Positions 20,064 to 29,725 of a stretch of 64,000 nucleotides of DNA are shown here, piece after piece. The position numbers were made by a program, and so were the translations under genes. The stretch is from an uncultured Bacteroidales bacterium. GTDB lineage: Bacteria; Bacteroidota; Bacteroidia; Bacteroidales; Barnesiellaceae. The notes under the pieces were generated by a model. It saw only the letters and a program-made list of their open reading frames with translations, searched no databases and was not told the DNA's origin. How positions within the stretch are numbered: the stretch's first letter is position 1; each line of letters begins with the position of its first letter. The DNA is taken from NCBI GenBank assembly GCA_949298955.1, contig CASFYQ010000005.1:62001-126000 (forward strand), read 5' to 3'.

Positions 20064-22562
20064 TTATCGGTTGTCGTAGCAGGTGGTGAGGCTTGATTTT
20101 CCCAGATAGAAAAGCCGAGCCTTTACAACCGGAGCCTGACAGTCGACGGGAGCTTTCCACAAGGGAGATTGTGCCGTGGGCTCGCTGCCGTCGGTGGTGT
20201 AGCGTATCTTTGCATGGGCTATGGGCGAGTTGGCATAGAGCTTGCCGTTGGACACCTGAATGCCGGGTTGGGGCAGGCGGAAATTCACGCCTTCGCTGGC
20301 GAGTAGCGGCATCTCGATGAGAGCAATCTTGGCGTTGTAGATAGCCCGGGCTTTCTCGTATTGAGTCTGTTTGTCGTCGGTCGGGGTGGGCGACCAGTCG
20401 GGGCTGGCGTTCCAACCGCGTTCCACGAGGCCGAAAATCTTGGGGAAGATATAGTATTGCACCTGGTCGAAGCTGCCTATTGTTTCGGAGAATAGTTGGG
20501 CCTGTATGCCTTTGATGCGCGGGCGAGCCCGGGCAGTGAGTTGCACTTTGCCCCGGGCTGCCGTTTTAAGGTTGTTTTTCTCGCCGGCCATATCGGTGCG
20601 GTTCGAGCAATAGATGTTGTAAGGCAGCATGTTGAACGAGGCAAATTGGTCGACATAGCCACCCCAGATGAGTCCCGGCTCGTCTTTGTGGGAATTGTAG
20701 GCCAAGTCGAGGTAGAAATTGCTGACATTGCAGAGAATCACGCCATATCCGTCATTAGCCACGGTGTAGGGTATTATGTCGCTGCGTCCGGTGGTGCGCC
20801 AGCAGTATACACCGTCGAAGCGGGGTGCGATTCGGGCGTTCAGCTCGGGTGAGTGGTTGAGGGCAACCTCCTGCCACCCCGATACTTTTACACCTTTCCC
20901 GGCCAGCATGGCCGATACCTGGTCGAGGAAGTGTTCGGCCAGTTGGTGCGGGTCGGTCATACCCTGTTCTTTCATAAATTGCCGGCAGCCGGGCGAGCCT
21001 TGCCACGAGCCGTAGGGCACTTCGTCGCCTCCGATGTGAATGGTGGTCAAGGGGACACCGGCTTCGCGGTACATGGCGATAATCTCGTCGCTCACTTTTT
21101 CCATGAAGCGGTAGACCGAGGGGAGAGAGACATTCATCACATTGTCGGTATAGGCTTGGGCCGAGACATATTTCGAGGTATCGGCTTCCTCGGAGAGCAG
21201 ATATTCTTTGGCACCCTCGGGGTCACTGTCTTTCAATCGGTTGTAGCGAGCTTTCATGGCAACGATGGCTGCGCGGGCATGTCCCGGCGATTCGATTTCG
21301 GGGATAACGGTGATGTGACGGCGGGCGGCATATTGTAGCAGATCGATAAAATCTTGGCGGGTATAATAGCCGTTGGCTGTGGCGGTGGTATCGGCTGGGT
21401 TCCAGCCTCCGTGGTAGTTGGGATAGAGGCATTGGCTCTCGTCGCGGGTAAACCCGCGGTGCGCCCCCACCGAGGTGAGCTCTTCGAGACCGGGGATTTC
21501 GAGCCGCCAGGCTTCGTCGTCGCTGAAATGGAAATGGAAGGTGTTGATTTTATAGGCGGCGAGCAGGTCGATTAGCCTGAACAAATCGGACTTTTTGGTA
21601 AAGTTGCGGGCAATGTCGAGCATCATGCCTCGATACAACAGGTCGGGGTAGTCGTTGATGGCTATGTTTTCGAGGCGGGCAGGTATTTCCTGTCGTTTCA
21701 GTACCGAGAGCAGTGTTTGTGTGCCGTTGAAGATGGCGTGAGGTGTTGCGCCACTGATGGTGATGTAGTTGTTTCTCACGTCCAGGCGGTAGTGCTCGTC
21801 GTTGTGCGACGGGTTATTCTTGGGGAAATGACAGAGGGCGATGACCGTTTGCCCGTTGTCGGTGATGTTGTAGCCAATCTTTTTCAGTTCATGTATGAGC
21901 AGTTTGGCCTCGTTGGCAAATCCCTCCTCGACACTGAGCGAGATGTCTTTCGATACAATCGATACTCCCTTGCGAGGGGTCACCTCTTTGAGCGAGGGCA
22001 GCATGTCGTAGGTTTGCGGAATATAGTCGGTTCGAAGCTCTTCGTTTTGGGCGTAGCAAACGGCTCCGTCGGGATAGGGTGGAGCCACTCGGCCGGGCAC
22101 AATCCATTGCGAGGGCCGGTTGAAAGGAGCGATGGTCAAGGGGATATAGGCCGGCTTGCCGTTTTGTGCGACGAAGAAAGGGGCTTTGGGCGAGAACCGG
22201 GTTTGGGTAAGCGTGCCTTTGTTCAGATAGGGTATGGCGATGGAGTCGCCGGGTGCGAGCGGTTGCCAGGTTTCGGTGGGTGCAATGCGGTAATAGCCGG
22301 GATTGACCATCTCGATGGTTACGGGCGAATCCTCATGTATTTTTACCTGACGGGGAGCGAGCTGGGTATAGAAGATTTCCCACCCCGATTCGAGGGGTTC
22401 TGTCGAGGTATTGACAAGGGTAAAGGTACTCCCGTAGAAGCCGGGTTCTACTTGGTTTTCGCCCATCTCCCATTGCAGGGATACGGGACTTTGGGGCGTC
22501 GTCTTGCAGGCAGCCAGCGCGACGATAGCCGGTGCGATGAGCAGGAGATGAGGTTTTTTCAT
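20064..22562 (-). CDS. Beta-N-acetylhexosaminidase, GH20, lipoprotein
   Basis: The 832-residue glycosidase removes terminal GlcNAc/GalNAc from glycans, probably host or peptidoglycan-derived. A lipoprotein signal (APAIVALAAC, Cys 19) puts it at the envelope. An N-terminal beta-sandwich (about 25-170) resembles CHB_HEX-type domains. A GH20b domain (about 190-300) leads to the catalytic barrel with HFHFSDDEAWRLEI (about 345) and the catalytic Asp-Glu pair in HIGGDEVPYGSW (about 513). A C-terminal chitobiase-like domain (RYTTDGSEPTAQSPLW) closes it. It is the last gene of the dgt-TPM-GH20 operon, 63 bases after the TPM gene. Confidence 0.92.
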   Translation of the reverse strand: MKKPHLLLIAPAIVALAACKTTPQSPVSLQWEMGENQVEPGFYGSTFTLVNTSTEPLESGWEIFYTQLAPRQVKIHEDSPVTIEMVNPGYYRIAPTETWQPLAPGDSIAIPYLNKGTLTQTRFSPKAPFFVAQNGKPAYIPLTIAPFNRPSQWIVPGRVAPPYPDGAVCYAQNEELRTDYIPQTYDMLPSLKEVTPRKGVSIVSKDISLSVEEGFANEAKLLIHELKKIGYNITDNGQTVIALCHFPKNNPSHNDEHYRLDVRNNYITISGATPHAIFNGTQTLLSVLKRQEIPARLENIAINDYPDLLYRGMMLDIARNFTKKSDLFRLIDLLAAYKINTFHFHFSDDEAWRLEIPGLEELTSVGAHRGFTRDESQCLYPNYHGGWNPADTTATANGYYTRQDFIDLLQYAARRHITVIPEIESPGHARAAIVAMKARYNRLKDSDPEGAKEYLLSEEADTSKYVSAQAYTDNVMNVSLPSVYRFMEKVSDEIIAMYREAGVPLTTIHIGGDEVPYGSWQGSPGCRQFMKEQGMTDPHQLAEHFLDQVSAMLAGKGVKVSGWQEVALNHSPELNARIAPRFDGVYCWRTTGRSDIIPYTVANDGYGVILCNVSNFYLDLAYNSHKDEPGLIWGGYVDQFASFNMLPYNIYCSNRTDMAGEKNNLKTAARGKVQLTARARPRIKGIQAQLFSETIGSFDQVQYYIFPKIFGLVERGWNASPDWSPTPTDDKQTQYEKARAIYNAKIALIEMPLLASEGVNFRLPQPGIQVSNGKLYANSPIAHAKIRYTTDGSEPTAQSPLWKAPVDCQAPVVKARLFYLGKSSLTTCYDNR

Positions 22563-22625
22563 ATTTATGGTATTTGTTTGAGTGAATGATAATGATAGCT
22601 ATGTGATGAAGAAGAGTAACAGGGG

Positions 22626-23861
22626 TTACCAGCCCGACGAGGCACCTCCGCCGCCGGTGGCACCGCCACCGAATCCTCCGCCGAATCCACCGCCTCCAAA
22701 GCCTCCGCCTCGTCCCGAGCCTCCTATCACGGTGGCGGCTACGATTACGGGGATAATGTACTGTTTGCGGTCGATTTTGTGGCAATGGGCGCAGATGTAG
22801 CGCTTTTCGCCCAACCCGGTGCTTGCGGTGGTGGCCCGGCGCAAGATGTGGTCGCCCTCGAAGCTGTAAGCCCGGCTGTGGCAGTAGGGGCAGCGTTGGT
22901 ATTGTGTGAACTGGTTTTCATAGGGATATATGAGTGTTTCGCCGCACTGGTCGCACAGCCACACGTCGTAGTCGACCGAGTTGAGGTGTTCCTCGGTATT
23001 CTCCTGCGGGGAGAGGTAGCGGTTATCCTCTTCTTCGCTCAATTTGTGCATGGTGCTGCCGCACGATTCGCACATGCGGGGCTTGTTGCGCAATCGTTTG
23101 AGCCGTCGGCCTATCCACCCGTAAAGCAGCCATACGAAAAAGGGGAAGATGAAGCTGCCCGCCAGGAGCACGGGGCGGTAGGTTACCAGCCGCTTGTATT
23201 GCTCGTAGGGGCCTTTGCGGGCATACCGGGCCAATGTCCACAGCATGGCAAAGAGCAAAATGTGCGAGACGATAAGCGAGACGGTGAGGTAGATGTGGAA
23301 TATTTTGTTCCAGTCGATGTCTATGCCTTTGACAGTCGGGGCGGTAATTTCCTCGATGGCTTCGGGGGTAGTGAGAATGCGGGTGATGGCTGTCATACCG
23401 TCGAGCATACCCTGGTCGTAGTTGCCCTCTTTGAACCGGGGCAGGACATATTGTAACTGAATGCGCTTGCAGATGGCGTCGGGCAGGAGGCCTTCCAGTC
23501 CGTAGCCGGTGCGGAAGATGATGCGCTGCTGGTCGAGCACGAGCAGCACGAGCAGCCCGTTGTCGTTCTGCTTGCCTATGCCCCATCGGGTGAAGAGTTC
23601 GGTGGCAAAGAGGGCGGTGTCGGTATTCCCTATCGATTGCAGGACGACGACGGCCACCTCGCTGGAGTTGGTCTCTTGCATATTCAGAAGCATTTGGTCG
23701 AGGCGGTTCACGGTTTCGGGAGAGAGTATCCCGTCGGGATTGCTTACAAATCGTCGGCCGTCGGCGAGGTGTACGTTGGGCACCTGGTCTACGGTATATT
23801 CCGCAGCCCGCAGCAGAGAAACGAACATCAGGAGCAGGAGTATCGTGCAGATTCTTTTCAT
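22626..23861 (-). CDS. TPM domain protein with zinc ribbons and Gly-rich tail
   Basis: The 411-residue secreted/membrane protein has a signal peptide (1-19) and a TPM domain (about 22-160, RFVSNPDGILSPETVNRLDQ, TGYGLEGLLPDA). Two membrane helices follow (about 183-205 and 225-245). Four CxxC pairs (CESCG, CDQCG, CPYCH, CAHCH; about 258-345) look like two zinc ribbons. It ends in a glycine-rich tail (GGGFGGGGFGGGFGGG-like) closing with ASSGW. TPM proteins are linked to membrane-protein turnover or phosphatase-like activity in other organisms; the activity here is unknown. It lies between dgt (13 bases) and the GH20 gene. Confidence 0.82.
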   Translation of the reverse strand: MKRICTILLLLMFVSLLRAAEYTVDQVPNVHLADGRRFVSNPDGILSPETVNRLDQMLLNMQETNSSEVAVVVLQSIGNTDTALFATELFTRWGIGKQNDNGLLVLLVLDQQRIIFRTGYGLEGLLPDAICKRIQLQYVLPRFKEGNYDQGMLDGMTAITRILTTPEAIEEITAPTVKGIDIDWNKIFHIYLTVSLIVSHILLFAMLWTLARYARKGPYEQYKRLVTYRPVLLAGSFIFPFFVWLLYGWIGRRLKRLRNKPRMCESCGSTMHKLSEEEDNRYLSPQENTEEHLNSVDYDVWLCDQCGETLIYPYENQFTQYQRCPYCHSRAYSFEGDHILRRATTASTGLGEKRYICAHCHKIDRKQYIIPVIVAATVIGGSGRGGGFGGGGFGGGFGGGATGGGGASSGW

Positions 23862-23874
23862 AGGGTATTCGTGT

Positions 23875-25239
23875 TTAGAGCGAGGGGAGGCTCATGCCGT
23901 TGATTTTGCGATAGAGGTCGAGGGCATAGACATCGGTCATGCCCGATATGTAGTCGATGACAGCTTGTACCTTCCCGTACAGGGTAGGGGCATGTACCTC
24001 GTATTGCTCGGGTACTTTGTTGAGCAGCAGTCGTGAATAGGCCTTGTCGGGGAATCGTACGGCATCGAGAAACTTGTCGAGCAGTACCGAGATGATGCGG
24101 TTACCGGCCAGCTCGATGTCGAGTACGTCCGACGATTTGTATATCTTCTCGAAAGCCGTAGCCGAGCAGTTGCGATAGGCCTGGCAGGGGCGGTCGGCGA
24201 TGTGGTCGACCAAGGCCCCGGTAAATCGGCCTTCGAGCAGAGCTTGCTCTTCGCGACAGAAGAGGGCCGAACATTCGTCGATAAGGGTTCCGATGACGCA
24301 CGAGCGCAGGTAGACAATCTGCTCGTTGAGGTCGGTGACCACTTTGAGTACGTCGAGAATGTGCTGTTGCCGTTTGGCGTCGAAGAAATCGAGGAAGAGC
24401 TTCTTCACCGTCTCGGTGTTGAGGATTTTCAATTTGTGAGCATCTTCGATGTCCATGATTTGGTAGCAGATGTCGTCGGCTGCTTCGACCAGATAGACCA
24501 GCGGGTGGCGGTGGTACCGTTCGCCGCTGTTGCCTTCGGGAAGCATGCCCAGGTCGTTGGCGATGCGCAGGAAATCGGCTTTCTCCGAAGTGAAGAAGCC
24601 CGACTTGCCCCGCTTGGTCGACTGTATGGACGAGTAGGGATATTTCACAATCGAGGCGAGAGTCGAGTAGGTGAGGGCAAAACCGCCCGGACGCCGGCCG
24701 TGGAACTGGTGAGTGAGCAGGCGGAAGGCGTTGGCGTTACCCTCGAAATGGGTAAAGTCTTGCCAGTGGTGTTCGTTTTTGAGTTCTTGCTTCAACACTT
24801 GTCCGTTTCCCTCCGAGAAATAGGTGGCGATGGCCCGTTCGCCCGAGTGGCCGAAGGGGGGATTGCCCAAGTCGTGAGCCAAGCAGGCCGCCGAGGTGAT
24901 GGCTCCCAGGTGGTAAAGCTTGTGACACCAAGATTCGTTGCGGTATTTCTCGGAAAGCGTAGCCGAGACATTATTGCCCAGTGAGCGACCTACGCACGAC
25001 ACTTCAAGGCTGTGTGTGAGTCGGTTATGAACGAATATGCTGCCCGGTAGGGGGAATACCTGAGTCTTGTTCTGTAACCGCCGGAAAGGAGCCGAGAAGA
25101 CCAGCCGGTCGTAGTCGCGCTGAAAATCGGTGCGGGTGTGGTGCCGGTCGTCGTGGTATTTCTCCATGCCGAATCGCTTGGAGGTAATGAGACGATCCCA
25201 GTGCATTTGGGCAGGGGTATCTTTGGCTTGCGTATTCAT
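23875..25239 (-). CDS. dgt: Deoxyguanosinetriphosphate triphosphohydrolase-like HD protein
   Basis: The 454-residue HD-domain enzyme hydrolyses dNTPs to deoxynucleoside and triphosphate. It has the N-terminal RRLQNKTQVFPL block, HNRLTHSLEVS (about 71), the HD motif in CLAHDLGNPPFGHSGE (about 116), and YLVEAADDICYQIMDIEDA (about 235). Length fits the longer Dgt-type proteins. It is first in an operon with the TPM and GH20 genes, and it is divergent from dut, which also controls the dNTP pool. Substrate preference for dGTP over other dNTPs is inferred only from family. Confidence 0.9.
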   Translation of the reverse strand: MNTQAKDTPAQMHWDRLITSKRFGMEKYHDDRHHTRTDFQRDYDRLVFSAPFRRLQNKTQVFPLPGSIFVHNRLTHSLEVSCVGRSLGNNVSATLSEKYRNESWCHKLYHLGAITSAACLAHDLGNPPFGHSGERAIATYFSEGNGQVLKQELKNEHHWQDFTHFEGNANAFRLLTHQFHGRRPGGFALTYSTLASIVKYPYSSIQSTKRGKSGFFTSEKADFLRIANDLGMLPEGNSGERYHRHPLVYLVEAADDICYQIMDIEDAHKLKILNTETVKKLFLDFFDAKRQQHILDVLKVVTDLNEQIVYLRSCVIGTLIDECSALFCREEQALLEGRFTGALVDHIADRPCQAYRNCSATAFEKIYKSSDVLDIELAGNRIISVLLDKFLDAVRFPDKAYSRLLLNKVPEQYEVHAPTLYGKVQAVIDYISGMTDVYALDLYRKINGMSLPSL

Positions 25240-25261
25240 GATTTCTTGTCAACAATCTGTG

Positions 25262-25269
25262 CAAATGTA
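25262..25269 (-). promoter_or_regulatory. Predicted -7 element of dgt
   Basis: The minus strand reads TACATTTG 22 bases before the dgt start. Candidate TTTG -33 elements lie 14 or 24 bases upstream, so spacing is not ideal. Confidence 0.45.
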
Positions 25270-25376
25270 GTAAAAAAGAGAGACAAAATGTTGCAAAGCG
25301 GTAAAAACTCGGCCGTGTTTGTCGGGCTATCGCATTAAAATATAAAAAATAGGGTGTGTTTTTGAGAGGATTTCGT

Positions 25377-25384
25377 TATTTTCG
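25377..25384 (+). promoter_or_regulatory. Possible -7 element of the dut operon
   Basis: TATTTTCG differs at one base from TAnnTTTG and lies 47 bases before the dut ATG. No well-spaced -33 TTTG is seen. Confidence 0.35.
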
Positions 25385-25431
25385 CAAATTAAAAGAGTGA
25401 AATTAAGTATTCTCTATAAAAGTATATTCCG

Positions 25432-25872
25432 ATGAAGGTTTCTGTCAAGATAGTCAACAAGTCGCACCATACATTACCCACTTACAGTACGCTGTTCTCG
25501 GCCGGTATGGATATTCGCGCCAATTTGTCGGAGCCCGTCACCCTGGCTCCTCTCGAACGCAAGCTCATACCCACCGGCCTCTATATCGCTTTGCCCGAGG
25601 GTTATGAGGCTCAAATACGGCCCCGCAGTGGGTTGGCCCTGAAACACGGCATTACGATACCTAACACGCCGGGAACCATCGATGCCGATTATCGGGGCGA
25701 GGTGGGAGTAATCGTTCTCAATGTCTCGGACAAGCCTTTTACCATCGAGGATGGCGAACGCATCTGTCAAATGGTGGTGAAGGAGTATTGCCGGGTCGAG
25801 TGGGACGAGGTCGAGTCGCTCGACGAGACTGAACGCGGTGCCGGCGGGTTCGGGCATACGGGTGTGAAATAA
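25432..25872 (+). CDS. dut: dUTP diphosphatase
   Basis: The 146-residue trimeric dUTPase converts dUTP to dUMP and PPi, which prevents uracil incorporation and feeds dTMP synthesis. The five motifs are visible: [41 protein letters not shown], and the C-terminal [10 protein letters not shown]. It is first in a run of seven same-strand genes, of which the TPR, DUF4292 and EnvC-like genes are common neighbours of dut in Bacteroidota. Confidence 0.96.
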   Translation: MKVSVKIVNKSHHTLPTYSTLFSAGMDIRANLSEPVTLAPLERKLIPTGLYIALPEGYEAQIRPRSGLALKHGITIPNTPGTIDADYRGEVGVIVLNVSDKPFTIEDGERICQMVVKEYCRVEWDEVESLDETERGAGGFGHTGVK

Positions 25873-25891
25873 GAAGCCTTTGCAAACGATA

Positions 25892-27637
25892 ATGATAGGA
25901 ATGGGGAAATATCGATCGATAGGGTTGCTGTGCCTGACGTGTGTACTCGTTTTGACCGGCTGTGCCCTCCATAGAAACACTGCCGGCGGGAGAGAACTCT
26001 CGGACGGGGAGCGAAAGAAATTTGAATATTTTTATCTCGAAGCCGAGCGACAGAAAGCTCTCGGTTACGATGATGCCGCCTTCGACCTGATGAGCCGGGC
26101 CGTCGAAATCGACACGACCAGTGCGGCCGCCCGCTTTTTTTTGGCTCCGTATTATCTGCGTTTGGGGGCATATGAACAAGCCCGCGACGGCTTGCGTTAT
26201 GCGGCCGAGCGATATCCCGATAACTACTGGTACAACGTGGTGTATGCCAATTTTTCGCAACAAAGCGGGCAACACGACGAGGCGATACGCATCTGGTCGC
26301 GGCTGCTCGAACAGAACCCCGACAAGAGCGAAATAAACTCGGCGCTGGCCGAGGCCTATACGGCCAAGGGCGACTTAAAGTCGGCCGTGGCCTGTTATGA
26401 CAGTCTCGAATTGTCGATGGGCATGATGGCACCCATTACCATCGAGAAACTGAAATTGTATGGATATATGGGTGATAAGGAGGCCATGGTGAACGAGGCC
26501 GAGAAATTACAGCGCACCTTTCCCCAGAATACCGACTATATGCGTTTGCTGGGTGACATCTACCTCGAAGCGGGGCGCGACTCGTCGGCGCTGGCCATGT
26601 ATGACCGGGCTTTGACTTTGGAGCCCGAAAACGGATATGTCTATCTGTCGAAGGCCGGTTATTATGAAAAGAAGGGCGACTCCATCGCCTACAACAACGA
26701 GATACGCAATGCCTTGATAAACCGATATATCGATGTAAATACCAAGCTGGGCATCTTCAGCTCCTATATCGTGGATCTCATGAAGAAGAAAAAGGAACTG
26801 AACCGGGTCGATTCGCTCTTTACCGAGATGCTCGAGCAGTATCCGCAGGAAGAGCCGGTGCATCGCCTTTTCGGCATGTACTTGTCGAGCCGCAAGGAGT
26901 TCGCGCGGGCCGAGGAGCAATATGCCATTGCCACCGACCTGGCCCCCTCCAATCCCGAGAACTGGTTGCGACTGACAAGTCTCTATCTTTATCAGGAGAA
27001 ATATGCCGACGTGATACGGGTGGGCAAACGGGCCATACAGTATGTGCCCGACCAAAAGGATATTTATATGTATGTAGCGGTAGCCAGTGCGCAAACCCAA
27101 AGTTATGCCGAGGCACTCGAAATGTTGGAGACGGGACTTACCTATGTCGATGAGAGCGACAATGGCACCAAGTCGTTTTTCTATGGACAGATGGGTGATG
27201 TCTATCACTCGTCGGGCGACCGGGAGAAGGCCTATGCGATGTACGACCAAGCTTTGTTGTACAATGCATCTAATGTGCCGGTACTCAACAATTACAGCTA
27301 TTTTCTTGCCACCGAAGGGCGCGACCTCGACAAGGCCGAGCGCATGAGTGCTCAAACGGTGAAGGCTGAGCCCGATAATGCGACCTATCTCGACACTTAT
27401 GCCTGGATATTCTTCAAGAAGGGCGACTATTCGTTGGCCCGCCTCTACATGAAAAATGCTCTTGACAAGAGCGAGGAGCCCAGTGCCGAGCTGTATGAGC
27501 ATTATGGCGATATACTCTTCATGCTGGGTGAGGTCGACGAGGCGGTAGAATACTGGCAGAAGGCTCTCGACTTGGGGAGCGAATCGGCCGAGATATTGAA
27601 ACAGAAAATCGAGCAAAAGAAATATATAGAGAAATGA
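25892..27637 (+). CDS. Tetratricopeptide-repeat lipoprotein
   Basis: About 581 residues. A lipoprotein signal (GLLCLTCVLVLTGC) is followed by at least ten TPR-like repeats. Examples are AAARFFLAPYYLRLGAYEQA, YMRLLGDIYLEAGRDSSAL, YVYLSKAGYYEKKGD and LYEHYGDILFMLGEVDEAVEYW near the C-terminus. It probably scaffolds an outer-membrane or periplasmic complex. In-frame starts are TTG 25880, ATG 25892 and ATG 25901; all give the same lipobox, and I prefer an ATG. Its stop overlaps the next start by four bases (ATGA), showing tight coupling with the DUF4292 lipoprotein. Confidence 0.88.
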   Translation: MIGMGKYRSIGLLCLTCVLVLTGCALHRNTAGGRELSDGERKKFEYFYLEAERQKALGYDDAAFDLMSRAVEIDTTSAAARFFLAPYYLRLGAYEQARDGLRYAAERYPDNYWYNVVYANFSQQSGQHDEAIRIWSRLLEQNPDKSEINSALAEAYTAKGDLKSAVACYDSLELSMGMMAPITIEKLKLYGYMGDKEAMVNEAEKLQRTFPQNTDYMRLLGDIYLEAGRDSSALAMYDRALTLEPENGYVYLSKAGYYEKKGDSIAYNNEIRNALINRYIDVNTKLGIFSSYIVDLMKKKKELNRVDSLFTEMLEQYPQEEPVHRLFGMYLSSRKEFARAEEQYAIATDLAPSNPENWLRLTSLYLYQEKYADVIRVGKRAIQYVPDQKDIYMYVAVASAQTQSYAEALEMLETGLTYVDESDNGTKSFFYGQMGDVYHSSGDREKAYAMYDQALLYNASNVPVLNNYSYFLATEGRDLDKAERMSAQTVKAEPDNATYLDTYAWIFFKKGDYSLARLYMKNALDKSEEPSAELYEHYGDILFMLGEVDEAVEYWQKALDLGSESAEILKQKIEQKKYIEK

Positions 27638-28464
27638 GATATGTATATGTGGCGGTCTGTATCGCGATTTTATCGATGTTAGCCGGCTGTAAAGGCGGGA
27701 AAGAGCTGACGGTCAGTGGGCCGGTACCGCCTGCGGCACAGAGCCATTTCGAGACCCTCCTGGCATCGTATTCGCCATGGACAACCTTTTCATCGAAAGG
27801 GTCGGCTGCTCTCTCTTTGGGGGGGAAGGGATCGTTGAGCACAACGACTCAGGTGCGCATGGTGCGCGACGAATCGTTGCAAATCTCGGTGCGGGTTTTT
27901 CTGGGCATCGAGATAGCCCGCCTCTACATGACGCGCGACAGTCTGTTTGTTATCGACAAGATGCAACGCCGCTATGTAGCCGGTTCGCTGGCTGCCCTTG
28001 GCGAGCAATTGGGGCAAACCCTTTCGCTGGCCACGATGCAGGAGGCGATGTTGGGACGTATTTTCCGGTTGAACAGTGCCTCGGCCGAATGGCGAATAGA
28101 AGATTTCGAGGTGGTAGAATCGGGTTCGTCGCGCTGGTCGCTGTTGCCCCGGCAGCAAGATGCCCGTTTCGGATACCGGTTTGACCTGAATGGCACGAAA
28201 CTGCTCTCTACCCGATTGAACTCAGCCGACGGGAGCAAGTCGGTCGTGTGCCACTATGGCGATTTTGTGAAGCAGGGAGGGAGTGACAATTTCCCCACAA
28301 CCATGCAGTTGGCCCTCATGGGGTTGAGTGTGCCGTTGTCGCTCAATTTGCGGTATGATGCTTCGTCGGTTGCCTGGAACGGGAAAGTAAATGTAGAGAA
28401 ACCCGATTTGTCAAGATATATGCGTGTCACGGTTACGCAGTTGTTAAAGGAGTTTTCGATATGA
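27634..28464 (+). CDS. DUF4292 family lipoprotein
   Basis: The 276-residue protein has lipobox LSMLAGC (Cys 19). The body (about 45-270) is a beta-rich LolA/LolB-like fold, as expected for DUF4292, with KGSAALSLGGKGSLSTTTQVRMVRDESLQISVRVFLGIEIARL near 55-100. A role in lipoprotein or lipid handling at the outer membrane is an inference from that fold. It overlaps the TPR gene (ATGA) at its start and the EnvC-like gene (ATGA) at its end, so three envelope proteins are translationally coupled. Confidence 0.85.
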   Translation: MRYVYVAVCIAILSMLAGCKGGKELTVSGPVPPAAQSHFETLLASYSPWTTFSSKGSAALSLGGKGSLSTTTQVRMVRDESLQISVRVFLGIEIARLYMTRDSLFVIDKMQRRYVAGSLAALGEQLGQTLSLATMQEAMLGRIFRLNSASAEWRIEDFEVVESGSSRWSLLPRQQDARFGYRFDLNGTKLLSTRLNSADGSKSVVCHYGDFVKQGGSDNFPTTMQLALMGLSVPLSLNLRYDASSVAWNGKVNVEKPDLSRYMRVTVTQLLKEFSI

Positions 28465-29705
28465 GAAGATGGTTAGTCCTATTGTGTATAATTGGTTTGG
28501 GGGCTTCGACGGTTCTTTTCTCTCAAACACTCGAGATGGAGAAACTGCGTCGCAACCGGGAGCAGACCTTGAAAGAGCTGAACGAGACCAACAAGAAACT
28601 CAACAAGACGCTGCGGAGTGCCAAGAGCTCGCTTAATGAGCTGAACAGCATCACGGCCGAGATTAAGCAGCAGCGAACCCTCATCTCCAAAATCAACAAG
28701 GAGATAGCCGCCATCAATCGCAAGCAGCGGGCGGTGAAAGATACCATTTACCTGTTGCAAAAGGACTTGACTGCCAAGAAATGCAGCTATGCCAATGCCG
28801 TGAAGCGCATGGGGCACCGGCGGTCGGAGTATGACGAGCTGATGTTTATCTTCTCGGCTTCGTCGTTGAGCCAGTCGTATCGGCGAGCCCGATATTTGAA
28901 AGAGTATTCGGCTTGGCGCAAACGGCAGGCAGCCGAAATTGCCGAGCGCAAACAGCAGCTCGAAGAGTTGCAGAAGGAGCTGGCCAAGAGCGTGGCCGAG
29001 AAAAATGCCGTGCTTAAAGAGCGGAGTGCTGAAGCCGATGTGTTGAAGAAGCAGGAGAGCAGCAAGCGCAACCTCATTGCGGGCCTCAAAAAACAGGAAA
29101 AACAGTTGAAACGCGAGATAAACCGCAAGCGCAAACAGGCCGAGGCTCTTGACCGCAAGCTCGAACAACTTATCGCCGAGGAGGAGCGCAAGTCGTCCGA
29201 CCGCGCCGACAAGGCCGGTGGCGGAGACAAGACCGTGAAGCGCTCGGGCAAGGGCTATAAGATGACCAAAGAGGAGCTGGCTCTCTCGGGCAGCTTCGAG
29301 AAGAATAAGGGCAAATTGCCTTTCCCGCTCTCGGGCAGCTATAAAATCGTGGCCCATTTCGGCCGTCAGCGGCACCCCGAGTTGCGCTATGTGCAGACCG
29401 AAAACAGCGGTATCGATATTGAGACCACACCGGGCACAAAGGCTCGGTCGGTATTCAACGGGGTGGTTTCGCGCATCTTCGTTACCCCGGGATATAACAG
29501 TACCATCATTGTACGCCACGGCAACTATCTCACCATCTACGCCAACCTGAGCGAGGTGTATGTGCGGGCCGGCGAAAAAGTGAAAACCGGGCAGAATCTG
29601 GGCAAAATCTACTCCGATTCGCAGGACGGTAACCGCACCATACTCACCTTCCAGTTATGGAAGGAGCGCACGAAACAAAATCCCGAATTGTGGCTTAATC
29701 TGTAA
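28461..29705 (+). CDS. EnvC-like murein hydrolase activator (degenerate M23 domain)
   Basis: The 414-residue protein has a signal peptide (1-21) and two coiled-coil stretches (about 23-115 and 150-245) with LeuLysGlu heptads. A C-terminal LytM/M23-like domain (about 285-414) closes it. The zinc ligands of active M23 peptidases are replaced. The HxGxD motif reads NSGIDI, the YxHL position reads YANL, and the terminal HxH strand reads LTFQLW. This is the pattern of EnvC, which activates amidases instead of cutting peptidoglycan itself. It is coupled to the DUF4292 gene and probably acts in daughter-cell separation. Confidence 0.88.
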   Translation: MRRWLVLLCIIGLGASTVLFSQTLEMEKLRRNREQTLKELNETNKKLNKTLRSAKSSLNELNSITAEIKQQRTLISKINKEIAAINRKQRAVKDTIYLLQKDLTAKKCSYANAVKRMGHRRSEYDELMFIFSASSLSQSYRRARYLKEYSAWRKRQAAEIAERKQQLEELQKELAKSVAEKNAVLKERSAEADVLKKQESSKRNLIAGLKKQEKQLKREINRKRKQAEALDRKLEQLIAEEERKSSDRADKAGGGDKTVKRSGKGYKMTKEELALSGSFEKNKGKLPFPLSGSYKIVAHFGRQRHPELRYVQTENSGIDIETTPGTKARSVFNGVVSRIFVTPGYNSTIIVRHGNYLTIYANLSEVYVRAGEKVKTGQNLGKIYSDSQDGNRTILTFQLWKERTKQNPELWLNL

Positions 29706-29725
29706 AACGAGAGGAGAAACGGGAT

